Source: Mediterraneibacter massiliensis
GTDB lineage: Bacteria; Bacillota; Clostridia; Lachnospirales; Lachnospiraceae
Assembly: GCF_001487105.1 (NCBI RefSeq)
Contig: NZ_LN913001.1
Location: 2,100,949-2,164,948 of the forward strand
DNA length: 64,000 bases
Direction of reading: 5' to 3'
Below, one piece after another: positions 51,950 through 60,431 of the stretch (within the stretch, counting starts at the first letter, position 1; every line of letters starts with the position of its first letter). A program made the position numbers and the translations under genes. The notes beneath the pieces are model-generated. The model was given only the letters and a program-made list of their open reading frames with translations, was not told the origin of the DNA and made no database searches.

Positions 51950-52834
51950 TTATCCCCTCCTTATTGCTTCCTTTAATTTTTTATATAACATTTCTTCCAT
52001 TCCCCAAATATCCATATCTCCCAAGAAAATAGCTGGCTTTGTCTTTCCATGGAAATCACTTCCAGCAGTCATTACCATTTCATGCTTCTTTGCCCAGTCC
52101 ATATAAAATTTCTTCTGCTTATCTGTATGATAACTACTAAACACTTCTATTCCACATACTCCTCTTTCAGTAATTTTTTCCAGCAAGTCCGTATCTTCTT
52201 TTACATTATTCCCTGGATGTGCAAGAACCGGAATTCCACCCGATTTTTTAATAATTTCTATCGCTTTATCAAGAGATATAAATTCTATCGGTACATAGGC
52301 AATTTTCCCCTGTGCACACCAATCCCAATAAAAATTAACATATGGATTATCGCTTCGACTACCTCCGGGAAGATATGCTTCTAGTAATGCATAATTTCTT
52401 GAATCTTGTAATGCAGTTTCTGCTATTACTTCTCCTGTTATCACGTCATCATGGGCCAAAGTTTCTGCTTTTTCATGATCAACTTTTATCCCTGCTTCTT
52501 GTATAAGTTTCAATCTTATTTTGGAGGCATCTTGTTCTTTGCAGAGTAGTTCTTTTTCAATTATTTCATACTCCTCATATACTGGATCAATCCCATACCC
52601 TAAGACATGAAAATCTTTTCCCTGAAAAGTACAATCTAATTCTACTGCTGGAAGTAATTCAATTCCCAAAGCCCCTGCTGTTTCACTTGCTTTTCTATAT
52701 GCCCTGGTACTATTATGATCGGCAATCGCTACTACCTCCAGCTTCGCCTTTGCGCACAACTTCATTAGTTTATCTGGTTCAAATTCTCCATCATTGCTAA
52801 GTACAGTATGCATATGTAAATCTAGCCAGCTCAT
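51950..52834 (-). CDS. PHP-domain metal-dependent phosphoesterase
   Basis: 294 residues. PHP motifs: LDLHMHTVLSNDGEFEPDKL (about 4-23, HxH metal site), VVAIADHNSTRAY (motif II), GGIPVLAHPGNN (motif III) and MTAGSDFHG (motif IV). It resembles TrpH/RNase AM-like PHP enzymes that hydrolyse phosphoesters, with an insertion between motifs II and III. In this operon it may dephosphorylate a sugar phosphate, but that is inference. It overlaps the acetyltransferase gene by 4 bases. Confidence 0.87.
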   Translation of the reverse strand: MSWLDLHMHTVLSNDGEFEPDKLMKLCAKAKLEVVAIADHNSTRAYRKASETAGALGIELLPAVELDCTFQGKDFHVLGYGIDPVYEEYEIIEKELLCKEQDASKIRLKLIQEAGIKVDHEKAETLAHDDVITGEVIAETALQDSRNYALLEAYLPGGSRSDNPYVNFYWDWCAQGKIAYVPIEFISLDKAIEIIKKSGGIPVLAHPGNNVKEDTDLLEKITERGVCGIEVFSSYHTDKQKKFYMDWAKKHEMVMTAGSDFHGKTKPAIFLGDMDIWGMEEMLYKKLKEAIRRG

Positions 52835-53442
52835 ACTAACCTCCTTTCTTTTTCTATTTCTTCCTCTGTGATCTTTCGTAATACCCTACATGGATTTCCG
52901 ACTGCAATCACCCCAGTTGGTATATCTTTTGTCACCACACTCCCAGCACCTATGATTACGTCATCTCCAATCATTACTCCAGGCATAACCACCACATTTC
53001 CTCCAAACCAAACATTGCTTCCAATAGTAATAGGTTTTGCATACTCTAAACCTTTTGCTCTTAATTGTGGATCAATCGGATGCCCTGCAGTATAAAAACC
53101 GCAATTTGGTCCTATAAAAACATTATCACCAAACATAACTTTTGCTTCGTCTAGAATGATACATCCATGATTTGCATAGAAATTTCTGCCTAATTCTATA
53201 TTATATCCATAATCACACCAGAAGTCTGACTCGATTTGAAATGTATCATCTGCTTTACCAAATATTGGTTTTATAATATTCTTCCTGTGTTCTTTCCTAG
53301 ATGGTAAACAATTGTTAAATGCAAAACATACGTCTTTGCATCTGTTTCGTTCCTCTACCAAATTCTTATTATAATTAGCATCATACAAAACTCCCGACTG
53401 ACATTTTTGTTTTTCACTCATAGTTTCTTTCTTCATTTTCAT
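52831..53442 (-). CDS. Maltose/galactoside O-acetyltransferase-like protein
   Basis: 203 residues. A short N-terminal Mac domain (GVLYDANYNKNLVEERNRCKD) precedes the left-handed beta-helix with hexapeptide repeats (IILDEAKVMFGDNVFIGPNC, then TIGSNVWFGGNVVVMPGVMI and IGAGSVVTKDIP). The catalytic His is in YTAGHPIDPQLR (about 115). It transfers acetyl from acetyl-CoA to a sugar hydroxyl, often thought to detoxify non-metabolised sugars. It overlaps both neighbours by 4 bases (ATGA-type junctions). Confidence 0.9.
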   Translation of the reverse strand: MKMKKETMSEKQKCQSGVLYDANYNKNLVEERNRCKDVCFAFNNCLPSRKEHRKNIIKPIFGKADDTFQIESDFWCDYGYNIELGRNFYANHGCIILDEAKVMFGDNVFIGPNCGFYTAGHPIDPQLRAKGLEYAKPITIGSNVWFGGNVVVMPGVMIGDDVIIGAGSVVTKDIPTGVIAVGNPCRVLRKITEEEIEKERRLV

Positions 53443-54224
53443 TCTCTCCTATTTATAAATGTATCATCTACATATATCGGATAGTTCTTCTCTTTTGCTA
53501 TCTGTACATATTCTTCCTTTAAATCTTTATCTGTCAAAACACCTGTCACTTCAGATAGATTACAAATATGGGACAAATATATATGTCCGAATTTACTGCT
53601 GTCCGCTAGCACATAGGTAGCTTCTGCTCGTTTCATCATAGCTTTTTTTATCTCCATCTGCGGATATCCGATTCCTGTAATTCCTTCCTGATAATCAATT
53701 CCGTTTACCCCAATAAATGCTTTATTCACTCTATATCCTCTTATCTGTTCCAGTGCTTCTTTCCCCACAGTAGCAGAAAGATTTCCTGCAATATCTCCTC
53801 CTATTATCTTCAATGATATATGTACTGTCTGCATGATTTCTGAAGCGAGTAAAATACTATTTGTAATTACATTAACACTTTTTTTATTGTTTCTTTTTAT
53901 TTCCTGTGCTAAATACAGACAAGTCGTCGCATCGTCTAAAAAAATAGTATCCCCATTCTTTATAATACGGTAAGCCATTTTCGCAATATATATCTTGTTG
54001 CATAGATTGCTATAAACCAAATCTTTTACATTATCTGTCACAAAATTTTTTCCAATTTTAACAGCCCCTCCATGTGTCCTTTTTAATAAACCTTCTTCTG
54101 ACATAGCGTTTAGATCTCTACGTATTGTCATCTCTGTACAATGGAATTCTTGGCTTAACATACTTACTTTTACATATCCTGTCTGTTCTAATTCTTGTAA
54201 AATAATCTTTCTGCGTTCTCGCAT
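53439..54224 (-). CDS. DeoR/GlpR-family sugar regulator
   Basis: 261 residues. N-terminal helix-turn-helix (RRKIILQELEQTGYVKVSMLSQEFHCTEMTIRRDLNAMSEEGLL, about 3-48, the DeoR signature) and a C-terminal DeoRC sensor (DTIFLDDATTCLYLAQEI; ITNSILLASEIMQ; KAFIGVNGID), which binds a sugar phosphate. It is the first gene of its operon and starts near a cluster of TGTATCA/TGATACA palindromes at 54304-54337, so it is one candidate for the regulator acting there. It is AT-rich. Confidence 0.9.
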   Translation of the reverse strand: MRERRKIILQELEQTGYVKVSMLSQEFHCTEMTIRRDLNAMSEEGLLKRTHGGAVKIGKNFVTDNVKDLVYSNLCNKIYIAKMAYRIIKNGDTIFLDDATTCLYLAQEIKRNNKKSVNVITNSILLASEIMQTVHISLKIIGGDIAGNLSATVGKEALEQIRGYRVNKAFIGVNGIDYQEGITGIGYPQMEIKKAMMKRAEATYVLADSSKFGHIYLSHICNLSEVTGVLTDKDLKEEYVQIAKEKNYPIYVDDTFINRRE

Positions 54225-54303
54225 TGATAACTTTCCCCATTTATTTTACTTTATTTTTCCACGTCAATATATTGCCTTTTTTATTTACTTATGATATGCT
54301 TTT

Positions 54304-54337
54304 TGTATCATTTGTATGATACATATGTATTGTATCA
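54304..54337. promoter_or_regulatory. Overlapping palindromic operators between the deoR and gntR genes
   Basis: Three nested inverted repeats: TGTATCAT-TTGT-ATGATACA (54304-54323), the perfect ATACATATGTAT (54319-54330), and TGATACA-N7-TGTATCA (54317-54337). The 12-base core TGTATGATACAT (54313-54324) is identical to the core of the importer operator at 51035-51051. The layout suggests cooperative binding of dimers that control both divergent genes. Confidence 0.78.
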
Positions 54338-54512
54338 CAAAAACATGATTTAATCCAGTTGTTTTTTCATCCAGTAATTGGCAAAAGATATTTGAATGCA
54401 CTATCTTTTTGTGATACTATTGAAACAAATAAAACCGTTCTATCCGCTGTATTTACAACATTTGTCCCTTTCATCCCATGCGGAAATCCTATGTTAGAAA
54501 GGAACTATTAAA
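54338..54512. other. Rest of the deoR-gntR control region
   Basis: Contains two weak plus-strand promoter candidates for the gntR gene: TTGGCA-18-TATCTT and TTGAAT-17-TACTAT near 54379-54420. A half-site-like GTGATACTATTG lies at about 54410. No frame or RNA gene is seen. Confidence 0.4.
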
Positions 54513-55328
54513 TTGGATATTGATTATTTTAAAGAAACTTTTCATTTTTCTTTAGGAAGTGATTCACCATTATATGAACAACTTGCCTCTTATATTAAAA
54601 TACAAATTCAAGCAGGCATTTTAAAGCCTGGAGATCAAATGATCACCGAGGCTAATCTTTGTAAAATATTAAATATCAGCCGTACAACCGTCAGACAATG
54701 TATGGATAGACTAGTGGAAGAAGGACTTCTTGTCCGCTATCGTGGAAGAGGCTCCTTTATTGCAGATTCCAAAATGAAACGCAATATTAATTATCTTTAT
54801 AATTTCACGGAAAACATGAAAGAACTCGGTGCAAACCCTAATTCTATCGTCCTAAAAAGCGAGGTTGTAGATGCTCCCGTTTTTATTCGTGAACAGCTCA
54901 GATTGCCAAGTACACAAACAAAAGTATTTAAGCTATATAGGCTTCGCTGTGCGAATAATGAGCCCATTCTGTTTGAAAAGTCATATATCCCGTATTATCT
55001 GTGTGAGGGTATTGAATATTATGATTTTTCTTCTGTTTCACTGTACAATACACTAAATGAGCATTATGCATTGAACCTTTATAGAGCAACTGAAACAATT
55101 GAAGCAATCATTATCAATAGAGATGAGGCAACCCTTTTAAAATGCACTGCCAAAGTGCCAGGTTATAAAATCCAACGTATCTCCTATTTAGATTCTGGCT
55201 TCATCTTTGAATTTACTACTTCCATCACAAGGGCGGACAAATGTGTGTTTCAGTTAGAACTGTACAAAAATACAAATTCCACAAAAACTCCTGTGAATAT
55301 ACGTAGGCAGGTAACACTTTCACAATGA
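54513..55328 (+). CDS. GntR/HutC-family regulator with UTRA domain
   Basis: 271 residues starting with TTG at 54513 (AGAAAGGAACTATTAAA upstream; no ATG occurs early in the frame). N-terminal winged helix: LYEQLASYIKIQIQAGILKPGDQMITEANLCKILNISRTTVRQCMDRLVEEGLLVRYRGRGSFI (about 19-82). The UTRA ligand domain follows (about 95-260, with LRCANNEPILFEKSYIPYY). HutC regulators bind GT-rich palindromes and are released by a sugar phosphate or similar effector. It is divergent to the deoR gene and convergent to the activase gene, and is a second candidate for the shared palindrome. Confidence 0.9.
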   Translation: MDIDYFKETFHFSLGSDSPLYEQLASYIKIQIQAGILKPGDQMITEANLCKILNISRTTVRQCMDRLVEEGLLVRYRGRGSFIADSKMKRNINYLYNFTENMKELGANPNSIVLKSEVVDAPVFIREQLRLPSTQTKVFKLYRLRCANNEPILFEKSYIPYYLCEGIEYYDFSSVSLYNTLNEHYALNLYRATETIEAIIINRDEATLLKCTAKVPGYKIQRISYLDSGFIFEFTTSITRADKCVFQLELYKNTNSTKTPVNIRRQVTLSQ

Positions 55329-55344
55329 ATATGATATAGAAAGT

Positions 55345-55368
55345 GGGGGCAAAAGCTGCCCCCTTTTC
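55345..55368. terminator. Terminator shared by the gntR and GRE activase genes
   Basis: GGGGGCA / TGCCCCC with loop AAAGC, followed by TTTTCATTTTT on the plus strand. It lies between the convergent genes and touches the activase stop codon. Confidence 0.85.
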
Positions 55369-56281
55369 ATTTTTCCACCTTTGTGTTAAAGCCATAACTA
55401 CGTATCATATCCCTCATCTTCTCTACATATTCCTCGTCATGTGGTTTTACATCCCGCATGACATATTCAATTCCACAAGATTGATATTTTCCACTTCCAT
55501 ACTGATGAAAGGGCAGTATATCATAGTTTCTAATACTATATTTCTGCAGGATTTCTATGATATCAAGAATATCTTGTTCTTTATCATTAACCTCTGGAAT
55601 CATCGGTGTCCTAACAAATATTTTTTTACTCTGCTTAGATATCCATCTCAAATTTCCCAAAATTTCCTCATTACCTATGCCAGTCCATTCTTTATGTTTG
55701 TGCGTATCTGCTGATTTTATATCATATAAGAATAAATCTACTACCGGCAATATCTTTTCTAAGTTTTCTTTTGGAACACATCCTGTTGTTTCCACAGATG
55801 TATGAATTCCTTTTTCATTACATAGTCTCAACAACTCATAAGAAAATTCTGGCTGCAGAAGTGGTTCCCCTCCGGATAGAGTAATTCCGCCTTTACTCTG
55901 CCTGTAAAAATCTATATCCTTTTCTATTTCACCCATTACTTTTGAAATTTCCATCCATTTTCCTTTTACTGTTAGTGCTTTTGTTGGACACTGTTCTACC
56001 CAGTCCAATTTATCTGCTTTGCACCGATCCCAATGAATCTTTAACCCCCTGTCTTCTGCCGTTACTTCTTTATTGGTACATACTGTCACACAAGTGCGAC
56101 ATCCAATACATCGGGACGCTGCATAAAACAACTGAGGTGATTCATTCCATGATTCAGGGTTAGAACACCATTTACATCTAAGAGGACACCCCTTTAAAAA
56201 CACAACTGTACGAATTCCTGGACCATCATGTATACTATATCTTTGTATATCAAATACATTCCCTTTTATTCGCTTTTCCAT
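55367..56281 (-). CDS. Glycyl radical enzyme activase (radical SAM)
   Basis: 304 residues from the ATG at 56281 (AAAAGGAGATAAT upstream). N-terminus FDIQRYSIHDGPGIRTVVFLKGCPLRCKWCSNPE: the radical SAM CxxxCxxC near residues 31-38. A ferredoxin-like insert has one complete CxxCxxCxxxC set (CIGCRTCVTVC, about 58-68), but the second set is reduced to two cysteines (RCKADKLDWVEQCP). Then GGITLSGGEPLLQPEF. It abstracts hydrogen from the glycine of the GRE encoded 14 bases upstream of it on the message. The incomplete second cluster is unusual among activases of dehydratase-type GREs. Confidence 0.92.
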   Translation of the reverse strand: MEKRIKGNVFDIQRYSIHDGPGIRTVVFLKGCPLRCKWCSNPESWNESPQLFYAASRCIGCRTCVTVCTNKEVTAEDRGLKIHWDRCKADKLDWVEQCPTKALTVKGKWMEISKVMGEIEKDIDFYRQSKGGITLSGGEPLLQPEFSYELLRLCNEKGIHTSVETTGCVPKENLEKILPVVDLFLYDIKSADTHKHKEWTGIGNEEILGNLRWISKQSKKIFVRTPMIPEVNDKEQDILDIIEILQKYSIRNYDILPFHQYGSGKYQSCGIEYVMRDVKPHDEEYVEKMRDMIRSYGFNTKVEK

Positions 56282-56295
56282 ATTATCTCCTTTTC

Positions 56296-58704
56296 TTACA
56301 TACACTGCATTGTTCTGTTAATAATCTCATTTTGAATATCTTTATCCAATTCCACGAAAAAAGCACTATAGCCTGCTACACGTACAACTAAATTTCTATA
56401 TCTGTCCGGATTCGTTTGTGCATCTTTTAATTTTTCTGGCGTAAGAATATTAAACTGTATATGCATGCCTCCTATATTAAAATAAGTGCGAATCATATCA
56501 ATTAATTTTTGACGTTCTTCTTTTGTCTTTAGAATCGTAGGCATAAATTTCATGTTAAAATTAACTCCATTTATCGCCAATTCATGATTCACTCTAGCAA
56601 CTGATTTGCAGGCAGCAGTCGGTCCACAGATATCCATTCCATGTTTCGGAGAAATTCCACCATCACCTAGTGGAGTACCCGCTTCACGTCCACTAGGAAG
56701 TGCACATACTTGCCTTCCTAATGGTGTATTGGAAGACAAGCAAAATAAACCAGGTCGATAAATTGCTCCATGGGGCGAACAATGTCCCTTCACGCTTCTA
56801 CAATACTGTTCTCCAACATATTTTATCATTTCGTCCGCTTCCTTTATATCATTTCCATATTTTGATATTTTGTTAATCAAACGATGCTTTAGAATATCCT
56901 GACCTTTAAAATTTTCTTTCAATACCTTTAATAATGCTTCCGGCATAATCTCTTTTGTTTCAAACACCATTTGATTAATAACAGTCAAAGAATCTCCCAC
57001 ATCTGCAATACCAACTCCCTGAACGCCAACATAATCGTATTTTGCACCACCTTGTGTACAGTCCTTTCCTTTTTCAAGGCATCCTTCCAAAAGAGTAGAA
57101 CAATATATATGCTGTCCATATCTGGCGTGAAGAAGCTCAATAGAATTTAGAGAACTTATCATCATCTCAACAAAATAGTCGACTTGTGTCTCATACGCTT
57201 TTAAAAAATCTTTAAATGTTTTAAAATCTTTAAACGCTCCTGTCTTTGGCCCCATTTGCTGTCCTGACATTTGGCATACTCCGTCAAATAATGCCAACTC
57301 CAAGCATTTTGCCAAATTAAAATAGCATGCATTTGTTCTTCCCATGGTATTCCCCTGCCCTGTGGGTTCCACACAACCTACAATTGCATAATCTCTTGCA
57401 TCTTCTATTGAAACTCCATCTTTAATCAAACCATCAATTATCAGCTCATCATTAAAAAACGGAAGTTTCCCACCTTCATTTTCTACTAAAATCTGTAATA
57501 CCTTATTAATAAATTTATCTGGATTCTTTTTAGAGATTCTAATACTTGTATTTGGTTCTGAATTAAATACTGTTTGTTCTGCATCCAAACACACATATGT
57601 AAAATCATTAACAGCATCTTCACCTTTTTCGTCTATTCCACCTAAAACAACATTGATAGTCGTAGCAAATCCCCCATTATTTCTGGCACTCATGTACGTT
57701 CCCGCTTTAATAATGTCACTGCTTTTCACCCACAAAGCCTCTAGTATTTCCCTAGCTTCTTCTTTTACCATACGCCCCTCTTCTATATCTTTTTTCCAAA
57801 AGGGATAAAACATTTGATCTACTCTTCCTCCAGAAATAGCGGAACCATTCTGTCCACAATAGTCAATCAACAACACAAACCAATAGGATTGCAAGGCTTG
57901 ATAATATGTCCTGGCCGGCTTATAGGGTACAATCCTGCAATTTTCAGCAATGAGCAATAATTCCTTTTTTCTCCGGTCATCTTGTTCTTTTTCCGCCATT
58001 TGTTCTGCTAAATCAGCAAATCTATCCTGAAATATTTTCACTGCTTCACAGACAATTAGTACAGCTTTATAAAAGTGTACCTTATCAGTAAAGTCCTTAT
58101 CCAAAATATCCAAATTTGCAAGATAATCTCTTGCTTCTTTTTCCACTTCGCAAAACCCCTTTGTAAGAACTTTCTCGATATTGGGCAGATAATGACCATA
58201 CCCACTACGAGCCCTACTCAATGGATTAAATACACGGTATTCAGAATCCAAAACCTCCATAATCCTTTCATCAATATAATACCTAGATAAATCATCAATA
58301 GATTTATTCTTCCAATAAGGATAAATCTCGTTTAAAAGGATTTTCTTCTCTTCCTCTGTGATTTGCAGTGTATCTACCTTACGTGTAGGCATCATATCCA
58401 GTTCTTTTTTACTAAAACCACCAAATTCCGGAAATAAAGGAGCACTTCGCGGATGTGAAGCATGGTTTCCCACAATTAATTCTTCCTCATCAATAAAAAT
58501 TGTCATATGTTCTAAAAGATATTTCAGTGCTTTTGCTCTACGGATAATATGTGGCATGCCTTCTGTCTGTTTATAACTTTCTGTAATCAGCTTTGCACGT
58601 TCAATACAAATAGCAGGTTTAACATCCCGCATTGCTGTATTTAACTTCTGTGTTCTTTCTTCTCTGGTGATTCCTTGAGGTAAAAGTTTCTTTAAAATTT
58701 CCAT
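56296..58704 (-). CDS. Glycyl radical enzyme, dehydratase/eliminase type, substrate unknown
   Basis: 802 residues, PFL-like fold. The PFL domain spans about 10-660 and the glycine radical domain is at the C-terminus (RNLVVRVAGYSAFFVELD, radical Gly about 776). The active-site loop reads IVGCVEPTGQGNT (Cys about 440, Glu two residues later). That Cys-x-Glu pair marks the eliminases (glycerol and propanediol dehydratases, choline lyase) and differs from the Cys-Cys of pyruvate formate-lyase. Other landmarks: NHASHPRSAPLFPEFGG near 80-96, PLGDGGISPKHGMDICGPTA near 685-705. It probably removes water or another group from a diol, sugar or polyol (or its phosphate). It pairs with the activase and lies near a sugar importer, kinase and aldolase; AT-rich codon use matches them. 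Confidence 0.9.
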   Translation of the reverse strand: MEILKKLLPQGITREERTQKLNTAMRDVKPAICIERAKLITESYKQTEGMPHIIRRAKALKYLLEHMTIFIDEEELIVGNHASHPRSAPLFPEFGGFSKKELDMMPTRKVDTLQITEEEKKILLNEIYPYWKNKSIDDLSRYYIDERIMEVLDSEYRVFNPLSRARSGYGHYLPNIEKVLTKGFCEVEKEARDYLANLDILDKDFTDKVHFYKAVLIVCEAVKIFQDRFADLAEQMAEKEQDDRRKKELLLIAENCRIVPYKPARTYYQALQSYWFVLLIDYCGQNGSAISGGRVDQMFYPFWKKDIEEGRMVKEEAREILEALWVKSSDIIKAGTYMSARNNGGFATTINVVLGGIDEKGEDAVNDFTYVCLDAEQTVFNSEPNTSIRISKKNPDKFINKVLQILVENEGGKLPFFNDELIIDGLIKDGVSIEDARDYAIVGCVEPTGQGNTMGRTNACYFNLAKCLELALFDGVCQMSGQQMGPKTGAFKDFKTFKDFLKAYETQVDYFVEMMISSLNSIELLHARYGQHIYCSTLLEGCLEKGKDCTQGGAKYDYVGVQGVGIADVGDSLTVINQMVFETKEIMPEALLKVLKENFKGQDILKHRLINKISKYGNDIKEADEMIKYVGEQYCRSVKGHCSPHGAIYRPGLFCLSSNTPLGRQVCALPSGREAGTPLGDGGISPKHGMDICGPTAACKSVARVNHELAINGVNFNMKFMPTILKTKEERQKLIDMIRTYFNIGGMHIQFNILTPEKLKDAQTNPDRYRNLVVRVAGYSAFFVELDKDIQNEIINRTMQCM

Positions 58705-58861
58705 ATATAACTCTCCTTCCTAGGTTTTATTATTTCTTATATTTTTATCTTAACATTTGATAATTCAGATACAATTACCTAAGAAGCGATTTCATATAGA
58801 TTTTCTTCGAAAATGAACATTTTGAGCAAAATATTTTCGTACACTGTAAGTCGCATTTCAT
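58705..58861 (-). promoter_or_regulatory. Upstream region of the GRE operon
   Basis: AT-rich, with one weak promoter candidate (TTGTAT, 16 bases, TAAGAT near 58745-58775). The importer palindrome is not present, so the GRE operon may be controlled differently or by a diverged site. Confidence 0.35.
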
Positions 58862-58900
58862 ACAAATAAAACAGGAGAGCGTCAAACCGCTCTCCTGTCG
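58862..58900 (-). terminator. Terminator of the sigma/anti-sigma operon
   Basis: Minus strand: ACAGGAGAGCG pairs with CGCTCTCCTGT (11 bp, loop GTTTGA) and is followed by TTTATTT. It lies 22 bases after the anti-sigma stop. Confidence 0.85.
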
Positions 58901-58922
58901 TCTTAAACTTTCCCCCATATTT

Positions 58923-60428
58923 TTATTTCGTTACTTTCACATATGGATTGGTCGTCCATTTTCCTTCGATCATTTCTTCCGTATAGGATGGCTGGAATTT
59001 CAGATACAGGGAATCCAGTACGTCTTCATCCGCTATATACACGAGTGTATATTCCAGTTCTTCCTGCTCTTTCAGTGGTCTGTATAAACCGCTCTTTAAA
59101 CGTTCTGTTCCTTCCGTATAATATATCGGATCGATATATACAGGGAAACTTGCCCCTTCTCCGCTGTTCCACTGCAGATTATAGTCCTCATTTGCCGGCA
59201 GGAACGTTGGTCCATAGCAGGAGAGACTTCCATCTTCTCTTGTTTCTTTAACGATCAGATCCGGTGCGAGATTTATCTCTTCATATGCCCTGTCGGAGGC
59301 ATTTTTCACTTTCATGTTTACCACTACATATTTCGATGCGACTTCTTCAAGAATCGGTTCTTCTTGCACCTGTCCATCTTCTGTTATCGTCTGCGTGTAT
59401 CTGGCATGAGGTTTTAATGTTCCATCTTCCTGAATCCAGGGGGAAACTTCTTCATAATTTATATAGTTTTGGGTCGGATATTTATCTATAGAAAGGCTGT
59501 CCTTGATCTGAATATTTTCTACAGTATACTCAATATCCTCCTCCGAGAATTCTGCATTCAGGAACGGATTGGAGATGGTATCTCCGATTTCATAGATATT
59601 TTCTGCCGGGATCCCATATTTTAATTTTTCTGCTTTTTCTTCTTCCCAAAGTTTCTGTTCTTCTGCCTGTGCGGCAAGTTCGTCCTCTATCTCTGCCTCT
59701 GTAGGATAGGCTTCTGTCTCATCCAATACTTCTATCTTCAGTCCTTTCGCTACTTTCAGCAACTCTTCTTTTTCTAAAGTTGTCTCACTGCTTATCCAAA
59801 CCATATATCCATACTCCTGATTGGTGAGAAAGATATTGATCGTCTGCTTGTCTGTATCTACATAACTTACCTCTGCTTCTACAAAAATGTCCTGCCTCTG
59901 CCCGTCTATCTCCGCTTTTTCCAAATAATCCGCTTTATCAAAGCTGTCTCGGTACACCGGATTTTCTGTCTTTTCTCCCCAATAAATCTCTGCCGCATTG
60001 ATCGGTGTGATCGTAATCTGGCTGTCCGTATCCGAATTATGCCATTTACCTCCATATGGAGAAGTTTCCTCTCCGTATATATAGCCTTCCGGCATATAGG
60101 TAGGAGTCACCTCGATCTTGTGCGCTTCTTTCTGCGCGTCTACTTGTACCCTGTATTCTATCTTTTTCGCGTTTTCTTTATCTTCACTTATATTGACTTT
60201 TAAAAATTCATTCGCGGCAAATCCTACCAATCCTGCCGCCATCGTCACAACAGCTGCGATCACGATCATTTTTCTGATCTTATATGTCTTTGTATACTTC
60301 ATCGTTACTTTCGGCTCCATACTGATCTCCCGGTATGCCGCCTGTATTTTTTCTTCTACACACTGCGGGATCTGCGCCTCTTTTTCCAGGATCTCTTTGA
60401 TTTCTCTGTCTGAATAATCCTTTCTCAT
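58923..60428 (-). CDS. Membrane anti-sigma-like protein (DUF4179)
   Basis: 501 residues. A short cytosolic N-terminus (MRKDYSDREIKEILEKEAQI), one membrane helix near residues 52-70 (MIVIAAVVTMAAGLVGFAA), and a large outer part with a DUF4179-type domain (about 75-235), an acidic Glu/Ala helix near 240-265, and a second beta-rich domain (about 290-500). The layout fits an anti-sigma factor that senses something outside and holds the ECF sigma inside; it starts 3 bases after the sigma gene. No zinc anti-sigma (ZAS) motif is seen. Confidence 0.8.
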   Translation of the reverse strand: MRKDYSDREIKEILEKEAQIPQCVEEKIQAAYREISMEPKVTMKYTKTYKIRKMIVIAAVVTMAAGLVGFAANEFLKVNISEDKENAKKIEYRVQVDAQKEAHKIEVTPTYMPEGYIYGEETSPYGGKWHNSDTDSQITITPINAAEIYWGEKTENPVYRDSFDKADYLEKAEIDGQRQDIFVEAEVSYVDTDKQTINIFLTNQEYGYMVWISSETTLEKEELLKVAKGLKIEVLDETEAYPTEAEIEDELAAQAEEQKLWEEEKAEKLKYGIPAENIYEIGDTISNPFLNAEFSEEDIEYTVENIQIKDSLSIDKYPTQNYINYEEVSPWIQEDGTLKPHARYTQTITEDGQVQEEPILEEVASKYVVVNMKVKNASDRAYEEINLAPDLIVKETREDGSLSCYGPTFLPANEDYNLQWNSGEGASFPVYIDPIYYTEGTERLKSGLYRPLKEQEELEYTLVYIADEDVLDSLYLKFQPSYTEEMIEGKWTTNPYVKVTK

Positions 60429-60431
60429 ACA

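Noticed and set aside
58705..58861. The importer palindrome upstream of the GRE operon
   Set aside because: Only loose AT-rich partial matches such as TTTGATAATTCAGATAC occur; they are not symmetric enough to call an operator.
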